Below the pieces are notes generated by a model. It was not told the DNA's origin. It was given only the letters and a program-made list of their open reading frames with translations, and ran no database searches. A program made the position numbers and the translations under genes. Of a stretch of DNA of 39,417 nucleotides, positions 23,859 to 29,138 are shown one piece after another; position 1 is the stretch's first letter; every line of letters begins with the position of its first letter. This DNA comes from Candidatus Rokuibacteriota bacterium (lineage in GTDB: Bacteria > Methylomirabilota > Methylomirabilia > Rokubacteriales > CSP1-6). The DNA lies in assembly GCA_003220315.1 (NCBI GenBank), contig QHSA01000154.1, forward strand, positions 1-39,417, written 5' to 3'.

Positions 23859-25586
23859 ATGATCCAGTCCGAGCTCGTCGTGACCAAGCAGACGCCGCTC
23901 GCCCCGCGGGGCCTCGTGGTCGCCGAGCATCCCCTCGGCGCCCGCGTGGGCGCCACGATCCTCGAGGACGGCGGCAACGCCGTGGACGCGGCCGTGGCGA
24001 CCGCATTCGCGATGACCGTCGTCGAGCCCTTCATGTCCACGCTCGCCGGCTCGGGCACGATGCTCGTCCATCTCGCGAAGCGCGGCGAGACCGTGGCGAT
24101 CGACTTCAACGGCCAGGCGCCGGCGCGCGCCGACGCGACCATGTTCCGGCTGATCGACGGGATCTCGGACGGGCTCTTCGCGTGGCCGCGCGTCGAGCAC
24201 GCGGCGAACGAGTACGGCCATCGGTCGGTGGCCGTGCCCGGGTCGGTCGCCGGGCTCGCCCTGGCGCTCGAGCGGTACGGCACGCTGGAGCTCGCCGACG
24301 TGCTGACGCCGGCGATCGCGCTCGCGCGCGACGGCTTCGTCCCCGACTGGTACCAGGCGCTGACGACCGCGCGCTCCCTCGAGGAGCTGGGCGCCTTTCC
24401 CGAGACGGCGCGCGTCTATCTGAGGAACGGCCGCGCGATCCACCGGCCGCCCTCGCTCGAGCCGGGCGAGCGCGTGACGTACCCGGACCTGGCGCGGAGC
24501 CTCGCCCTGATCGCGCGCGAGGGACCGGACGCCTTCTATCGGGGCGCGATCGCCCAGGCGATCCACGACGAGATGACCGCGGGCGGCGGCCTCCTGACGA
24601 AGGACGACCTCGCCGGGTACGAGGCGCGCGTGAGCCCGCCACTCACCGGACGTTACCGCGACCTCGATCTCGCCCTGGCCCCGGGCGCGACGGGCGGGAT
24701 TACCGCGCTCGAGATCCTCAACATCCTCGACGACTTCGCCCCGCACGCCGTCGGGTGGCAGACGACGGGCGGCCTGCACGTTCGCGCCGAAGCGAGCCGG
24801 CGGGCCTTTCGCGACCGCTTCGCGCACCTGGGCGATCCGGCTGTCGTCAAAGCGCCTTGGGGGGAGCTCGCGTCGAAAGCCTACGCGCAGGCCGTCGCCG
24901 CCGACCTCCGCAAGCGCGGGGCGGGGGGCGGGGGCACGCCTGCCGTCAGCCCGCAGCGGAAGAAGCCCAGCGGAGGGCGGGTGGAACGAGGACGGACGGC
25001 GGGCATGCCGCAGAGAGGACCCGCCGCTCCAGACTGCACGACGCACATCGGCGTCGTCGACCGGGGCCGCAACATGGTCTCGCTGACTCACACGGCCGTG
25101 TCGCTCTTTGGTTCGCGGGTGGTCGTCACGGGCACCGGGATCCTGCTCAACAACGGCATGATCTGGTTCGACCCCGAGCCGGGCAAGCCGAACTCGATCG
25201 CGCCCGGCAAGCGCGCGCTCGTCAACATGGTGCCCGTGCTGGCCTTCAAGCGCGGCGAGCCGTACCTCACGCTCGGCGCGCCCGGCGGTCGCCGGATCGT
25301 CTCGGCGATCCCGCAGGTGATCGCGACCCTCGTCGACGCGCGCGGCTCGCTCCAGGCGGCGATCGAGGCGCCGCGCCTGCACACCGAAGGGGGCGAGCTC
25401 TTCGTGGACACGCGCGTCGGCGACAAGGCGCTCGAGGGGCTCCGACGCCTCGGGCACACGGTCGTTCCGCGGGAGGAGACCTACGCGACGCTGAACTTCG
25501 CCAAGCCCGTCGGGATCCGGGTCGGGAAGAAGGGGCTCGAGGCGGGCCTGGACCACCTGCGGCCGGCGGCGGCCGCCGGGTACTAG
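23859..25586 (+). CDS. Gamma-glutamyltransferase-family Ntn hydrolase
   Basis: This 575-residue protein should cleave gamma-glutamyl bonds, as in glutathione, or acylated analogues. Large-subunit motifs are GLVVAEHPLGARVGATIL and DGGNAVDAAVAT; the auto-cleavage site and nucleophile are in PDCTTHIGVVDRG (T394), followed by MVSLTHT and the oxyanion region LGAPGGRRI. No signal peptide is visible, unlike exported E. coli GGT, so it is probably cytoplasmic. Before the cleavage site lies a low-complexity Gly/Lys/Arg-rich insertion (about 352-388). ATG 23859 was chosen as the first Met consistent with homology. The AhpD-like selenoprotein gene starts 26 bp downstream. Confidence 0.9.
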   Translation: MIQSELVVTKQTPLAPRGLVVAEHPLGARVGATILEDGGNAVDAAVATAFAMTVVEPFMSTLAGSGTMLVHLAKRGETVAIDFNGQAPARADATMFRLIDGISDGLFAWPRVEHAANEYGHRSVAVPGSVAGLALALERYGTLELADVLTPAIALARDGFVPDWYQALTTARSLEELGAFPETARVYLRNGRAIHRPPSLEPGERVTYPDLARSLALIAREGPDAFYRGAIAQAIHDEMTAGGGLLTKDDLAGYEARVSPPLTGRYRDLDLALAPGATGGITALEILNILDDFAPHAVGWQTTGGLHVRAEASRRAFRDRFAHLGDPAVVKAPWGELASKAYAQAVAADLRKRGAGGGGTPAVSPQRKKPSGGRVERGRTAGMPQRGPAAPDCTTHIGVVDRGRNMVSLTHTAVSLFGSRVVVTGTGILLNNGMIWFDPEPGKPNSIAPGKRALVNMVPVLAFKRGEPYLTLGAPGGRRIVSAIPQVIATLVDARGSLQAAIEAPRLHTEGGELFVDTRVGDKALEGLRRLGHTVVPREETYATLNFAKPVGIRVGKKGLEAGLDHLRPAAAAGY

Positions 25587-25612
25587 CACCCACGCCCCAG
25601 GAGGGGATGACG

Positions 25613-25873
25613 ATGGCGACGCTCGAAGAAAAGGTCATCGCAAGCTGGAAGTACACGAAGGGGGCGCTCGACCCCAAGACCGCGTACCTCTGCTACCTCG
25701 CGGCGAACCTCGCCGTGGGCAACACCCACTGAGCGAAGCGCGACCTGGCAGGTGCCAGGGCATCGGGCGCCAGCGAGGACGAAGTGCGCGAGGCGATCAG
25801 CTTCGCCATTCGCGCGAACGCGGCGAAGGCGCACGCGGACATCCTGAAGGTGTGGACCGATGGCGGAGGTTAG
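25613..25873 (+). CDS. AhpD-like (carboxymuconolactone decarboxylase family) selenoprotein, UGA at 25730-25732 read as Sec
   Basis: The ORF track ends this frame at TGA 25730, but the frame continues as a family-consistent protein to TAG 25873 (86 residues, Sec40). The product begins MATLEEKVIASWKYTKGALD and contains LDPKT, a UGA within GNTH-U-AKRDLAGARASGAS, then EDEVREAISFAIRANAAK. In AhpD-like thiol peroxidases the motif is GCxxC followed by 11 residues and GA[ST]; the UGA falls exactly on the second, reactive Cys. The first Cys is Asn. A SECIS-like hairpin lies directly downstream. ATG 25613 is eight bases after AGGAGG; ATG 25607 is too close. The likely role is a selenol/thiol peroxidase or reductase. 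The alternative is a nonsense mutation or sequencing error. Confidence 0.8.
25744..25759 (+). promoter_or_regulatory. Bacterial SECIS hairpin for the selenoprotein
   Basis: CCTGGC-AGGT-GCCAGG is a perfect 6-bp stem with an AGGU tetraloop. The loop begins 17 nt after the UGA. From memory, the E. coli fdhF SECIS also has 17 nt before its AGGUCU loop, and a G early in the loop is required for SelB binding. An outer GCGC/GCGC pairing (25738-25741 with 25767-25770) could extend it. There is no bulged U at the fdhF position. The element lies within the coding sequence (codons for DLAGAR). Confidence 0.75.
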
Positions 25874-26171
25874 CCTGACGGCGGCGTTCTCCACGGTGCC
25901 GACGGCGGAGGCCGAGGAGATCAAGCGTGTCATCGTCGAGACCGTGCAGCAGATCGCCCAGGACGACGGCACGTTCAAGCGGGCGAAGCTCGTCTTCACC
26001 GAATCGGACGAGCGGTGCGGGTTGACGGCGGAGCTCGACGGGGTGAAGAAGGAGGGCGTGCCGCTCCAGCTCGACCTCGAGCAGCTCGAGGACGCGAAGA
26101 CGGGTGCCGGCGCGCGCGCTCAGCTCAAGGAAGCCCTTCGCCTCTACTTCCGGAAGGTTCTTGGAAGGTAA
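25860..26171 (+). CDS. Small protein of unknown function (103 aa)
   Basis: I do not recognise this family. The protein is soluble and mixed alpha/beta by pattern: MAEVSLTAAFSTVPTAEAEEIKRVIVETVQQIAQ, then FKRAKLVFTESDERCGLTAEL and a Leu-rich C-terminal helix ending ALRLYFRKVLGR. It has one Cys and no signal peptide. ATG 25860 lies inside the last codons of the selenoprotein gene (14-bp overlap), with GAAGGTG about seven bases upstream, so translation is probably coupled to readthrough of the selenoprotein UGA. If the UGA terminates instead, ribosomes would stop about 130 bp earlier. Confidence 0.75.
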   Translation: MAEVSLTAAFSTVPTAEAEEIKRVIVETVQQIAQDDGTFKRAKLVFTESDERCGLTAELDGVKKEGVPLQLDLEQLEDAKTGAGARAQLKEALRLYFRKVLGR

Positions 26172-26874
26172 CGACGCGGGGCTGCTCCTCTTCACCTGGC
26201 GCGGCTCCGTGTTCCGGGTCGCGGGCGGAGTCCAGCCGCCGAAGGCGGGGTCGTTGTTCTTCTGCCGGCACCTCGCCGTTCGTTCCGGTGAGCGCGTGCT
26301 CGAGATCGGGAGCGGGCTCGGGCTCGCGGCGGTCCTGGCGGCCAGGGCCGGCGCCCGCGTGGTGGCCACCGACATCGTCCCCCAGGCCGTCGAGCTGATC
26401 CGGGCGAACGCCCTGGTGAACGGCGTGCGCGTGGACGCGCGGCTCGGCGACTGCTACGCGCCCGTCGAGGGTGAGCGGTTCGACCTGATCTGCACGAACC
26501 CGCCGCAGATGCCCACGCCGCCCGGCCGCGCGCGAGACGATCCCGTGGCCGCCGCCGACAACGGCGGCGTCGACGGCTGGGAGATCCTCGACCGCGTGAT
26601 CCACGGTGCGTCCGCCCATCTCACGGCCGGCGGCCGGCTCGTCTTCACGATCTTCGCCTTCCTCGGCAGGAAGACCGCGTTCGCCAAGCTCGAGGCGGCC
26701 GGCCTCGCGCCGTCCATCGTCGCGAGCGAGACGCAGGAGTTCCCACGGATCGGCTACGAGCGTCTCGACCACATCCGCGCCCTCGACGTCGAGGCGACCC
26801 TGGGGCCGAGCGTGCCGACGACGGTCGAGCGGTTCGTGGTCCAGGGTGCCTGCGGGGGCTCGGCGGACCGATGA
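26161..26874 (+). CDS. SAM-dependent methyltransferase (small-domain/HemK-like)
   Basis: This protein of about 237 residues is a class I methyltransferase. The SAM-binding loop is VLEIGSGLGLAAVLAARAGA and the acidic motif II is VVATDIVPQAVELIRAN. The catalytic NPP(Y)-type motif is DLICTNPPQMPTP, which places it with the MTS/HemK/RsmC group that methylates amide or amino nitrogens. An N-terminal strand region (LLLFTWRGSVFRVAGGVQPP) precedes the core. TTG 26161 is preferred over GTG 26104 because GGAAGG lies six bases upstream and the N-terminus matches the fold. The substrate is unknown. The stop overlaps the next start (ATGA). Confidence 0.85.
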   Translation: MEGNDAGLLLFTWRGSVFRVAGGVQPPKAGSLFFCRHLAVRSGERVLEIGSGLGLAAVLAARAGARVVATDIVPQAVELIRANALVNGVRVDARLGDCYAPVEGERFDLICTNPPQMPTPPGRARDDPVAAADNGGVDGWEILDRVIHGASAHLTAGGRLVFTIFAFLGRKTAFAKLEAAGLAPSIVASETQEFPRIGYERLDHIRALDVEATLGPSVPTTVERFVVQGACGGSADR

Positions 26875-27614
26875 CGCGCCGGCTGATCGTGAACGCCGAC
26901 GACTTCGGTCTCACGCGAGGCGTGTCCGCCGGCATCCTCGCCGCGCACCGCCACGGGATCGTCACGAGCACGACCGTGCTCGTGACGGCGGACGTGGACA
27001 AGGAGACCCTCGCCGCGGCGCGCGCCGCGGGACTCGGGCTGGGCCTCCACGTCAATCTGACGCTCGGCCGTCCGCTCACGGGCGCGCGCTCCCTGGTCGA
27101 TGCGACCGGCCGACTCATCCGTGACGCGCGCCGCGCGGCGCAGCGCGCGGCGGTCAAGGACGTCGAGCGCGAGGTGGGGGCGCAGATCGAGAAGTTCCTG
27201 GCGCTCGTGAAACGCGCACCGACCCACCTCGACACGCACCACCACGTGGGCCTCTACGCGCCGGTGAGCGGCGTCGTCCTCGCCGCGGCGAAGCGGCTCG
27301 GCGTCCCGGTACGGAGCCAGAATGTGGGCGCGCGGGCTCGCGCGCGCGCGGCCGGCCTCAGGACGCCCGACCACTTCTTCGGCGAATCGGGCCCCGGCGC
27401 GTACTGGACTCTCGCGACGACCCTGGCGCGGCTGCGCGACCTCCCGCCCGGCGTCTCGGAGTTCATGGCGCACCCCGGCGTGTTCGACGACGCGCTCGCG
27501 CAGAGCCGGTACGCGCGCCAGCGCGAGACCGAGCTCGTCGGCGTCGGCACGGCGGCGGCGCGCTCCGCCGCCATGGCGCTCGGGATCACGCTCTGCGACT
27601 TCGGTCGTCTCTGA
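26871..27614 (+). CDS. ChbG/HpnK (YdjC) family carbohydrate deacetylase
   Basis: This 247-residue metal-dependent deacetylase is expected to remove N- or O-acetyl groups from sugars. Family signatures are RLIVNADDFGLTRGV (metal-binding Asp residues), LGLHVNLTLGRPL and PTHLDTHHHVGLY with metal-binding His residues. The C-terminal EFMAHPGVFDD motif is typical. The family includes ChbG (chitooligosaccharides) and HpnK (hopanoid biosynthesis); no hpn neighbours are visible. It overlaps the methyltransferase gene and is followed after 6 bp by the ROK kinase, so a sugar-related role for the pair is plausible. Confidence 0.9.
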   Translation: MTRRLIVNADDFGLTRGVSAGILAAHRHGIVTSTTVLVTADVDKETLAAARAAGLGLGLHVNLTLGRPLTGARSLVDATGRLIRDARRAAQRAAVKDVEREVGAQIEKFLALVKRAPTHLDTHHHVGLYAPVSGVVLAAAKRLGVPVRSQNVGARARARAAGLRTPDHFFGESGPGAYWTLATTLARLRDLPPGVSEFMAHPGVFDDALAQSRYARQRETELVGVGTAAARSAAMALGITLCDFGRL

Positions 27615-27620
27615 CCGCCC

Positions 27621-28613
27621 ATGACGCGCGACGCGCTCCTGCTCGGCGTGGACGTCGGCGGCACGACGACGGCCGCGGGCGCCGTCACGCGGGAGGGCGC
27701 GGTGCTCGTCGAGCAGCGCGTGCTGACCCACCGTGACGGCAAGGGGCGCGCGCCGGAGACGATCATCGAGCTGCTCGGCTCCGTCCGTGAGCAGGCGGAG
27801 CGCCGGGGGCACGCGGTCGAGGCCATCGGCGTCGGCGTGCCCGGGCCGGTCGACCCGACCGTCGGCCGGATCGGCGAGCACGTGCCCCACGTGCCGGAGC
27901 TCGCCGGCCGCGCGCTCGCCGCCGAGCTCGCCGAGCGGTTCGGTCGGCCGGCGTTCGTGGACAACGACGTCAACGCGCTCGCGCTCGGCGAATGGATGTT
28001 CGGCGCGGGCCGGGGCGCCCACTCGCTGGTGGTGCTGGCGCCCGGGACCGGCTTCGGCGCCGGGATCGTGCTCGAGAGCCGCCTCGTGCGCGGCGCGGCG
28101 GGGTTCGGCGGGGAGCTGGGCCACACGCCCGTGAAGTTCGACGGCCCGCCGTGCTGGTGCGGCGGGCGTGGCTGCCTCGCCCTTTACGCGAGCGGCCGGG
28201 GAATCGCCGAGGCGGCGCGGGCGCGCGTCGCCGGGCTGCCGGACGCGCCGTTGCTCACGGCGGCGGGCGGCGACCCGCGCGCGATCACGGCGCCGCTCGT
28301 CTTCCGGGCGGCGCGGGAGGGCGACGCGGTGGCGTCCGCGGTCGTCGACGAGGCGTGCCGCGCCCTCGGCGCGATGCTCGGCGCGGTCGTGAACGGCCTG
28401 AACCCGGAGCTCATCGTCCTGACCGGCGGCGTCGCGGAGTCGCTCGTGCCCCTCGAAGCGCAGATCCTCCAGCGGGCCGCCGAGTACGCGTTCCGCGCGG
28501 CGCTCGCCAGAACGCGGGTGACGATCGTGCCGGGCGACAAGCGAACGAGCATGCGCGGCGCCGCGGCGCTCGCGATCTACGAGATCGCCCGCGCCGGCGG
28601 GGGAACGCCATGA
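27621..28613 (+). CDS. ROK-family sugar kinase (glucokinase-like)
   Basis: This 330-residue kinase phosphorylates glucose or a related hexose or N-acetyl sugar using ATP. The phosphate-binding loop is LLGVDVGGTTTAAGAV, the catalytic region is FVDNDVNALALGEWMFGAGRG (catalytic Asp in DND), and the zinc-binding ROK motif is CWCGGRGCLALYASG. In many ROK kinases the residue after GCL is Glu, which contacts sugar; here it is Ala, so specificity may differ. The stop is immediately adjacent to the convergent TlpA-like gene stop. The preceding deacetylase suggests amino-sugar metabolism (inference). Confidence 0.92.
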   Translation: MTRDALLLGVDVGGTTTAAGAVTREGAVLVEQRVLTHRDGKGRAPETIIELLGSVREQAERRGHAVEAIGVGVPGPVDPTVGRIGEHVPHVPELAGRALAAELAERFGRPAFVDNDVNALALGEWMFGAGRGAHSLVVLAPGTGFGAGIVLESRLVRGAAGFGGELGHTPVKFDGPPCWCGGRGCLALYASGRGIAEAARARVAGLPDAPLLTAAGGDPRAITAPLVFRAAREGDAVASAVVDEACRALGAMLGAVVNGLNPELIVLTGGVAESLVPLEAQILQRAAEYAFRAALARTRVTIVPGDKRTSMRGAAALAIYEIARAGGGTP

Positions 28614-29120
28614 TCACGGTGACGCGCCGGCCACGGAGGGTGTTCCGACGAGGCTGTCGAGGAGACGGGGCAGGCGTCTCACGACGGACTCGCCGTGGAG
28701 CTGCGCGGCCATCTCGCCTCGGCGGTCGACGACAACGGTGTAGGGTGTCCCCTTGAAGCCGAAGCGGTTCGCGAGCGTGAGCCGCGGGTCGAGCGCGACG
28801 GGGTAGGCGACCTTCTGCTCGAGAACGAAGCGCTGCGCGTCCACGGCGGTGTCCTGGACGTGGATCGCCAGGATCTCGACGCCGCGCGCGCGGTAGCGCG
28901 CCGCGACACGCGCCAGCGCCGCCGACTCTTTCACGCACGGCTTGCACCACGACGCCTGGAAGCGGAGGACCAGGACCTTCTTTCCGATCAGATCGCGCGA
29001 GTCGAGCACCCGCTGGCTGCCGAGGAGGCGCACCGTGAAGCCCGGTGCCGCGGGCGCGGCGGCGAGAGGCGCGACGACGCACAGCAGGAGCAGGAGGGCC
29101 GGCAGGACGCGCGCAACCAC
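28614..29120 (-). CDS. TlpA/ResA-like thioredoxin-fold protein
   Basis: This 168-residue protein is an exported thiol-disulfide oxidoreductase. The N-terminus is a signal peptide or anchor (ARVLPALLLLLCVVAPLAAAPAAP). The thioredoxin domain has LVLRFQASWCKPCVKES with the redox-active WCKPC, and the cis-Pro segment FKGTPYTVVVD. Such proteins reduce apocytochrome c or other periplasmic substrates. The start is GTG 29120; a -10 like TATTAT lies 6 bp upstream with no Shine-Dalgarno, suggesting a leaderless transcript. It is divergent from the FAD/Fe-S dehydrogenase. Confidence 0.85.
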   Translation of the reverse strand: MVARVLPALLLLLCVVAPLAAAPAAPGFTVRLLGSQRVLDSRDLIGKKVLVLRFQASWCKPCVKESAALARVAARYRARGVEILAIHVQDTAVDAQRFVLEQKVAYPVALDPRLTLANRFGFKGTPYTVVVDRRGEMAAQLHGESVVRRLPRLLDSLVGTPSVAGASP

Positions 29121-29125
29121 GAGGG

Positions 29126-29132
29126 TATAATA
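29126..29132. promoter_or_regulatory. Shared symmetric -10 box of divergent leaderless promoters
   Basis: TATAATA reads as a consensus TATAAT on plus, 7 bp before GTG 29139, and as TATTAT on minus, 6 bp before GTG 29120. It is the only AT-rich stretch in the 18-bp intergenic region. No -35 hexamer or ribosome-binding site is evident for either gene. Confidence 0.55.
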
Positions 29133-29138
29133 GCCCGC

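Noticed and set aside
25730-25732. Ordinary stop codon or nonsense mutation in an AhpD-like gene
   Set aside because: The downstream frame stays family-like with no other lesions, the TGA falls on the catalytic Cys position, and a SECIS-like hairpin lies at the correct distance. A sequencing error is not fully excluded.
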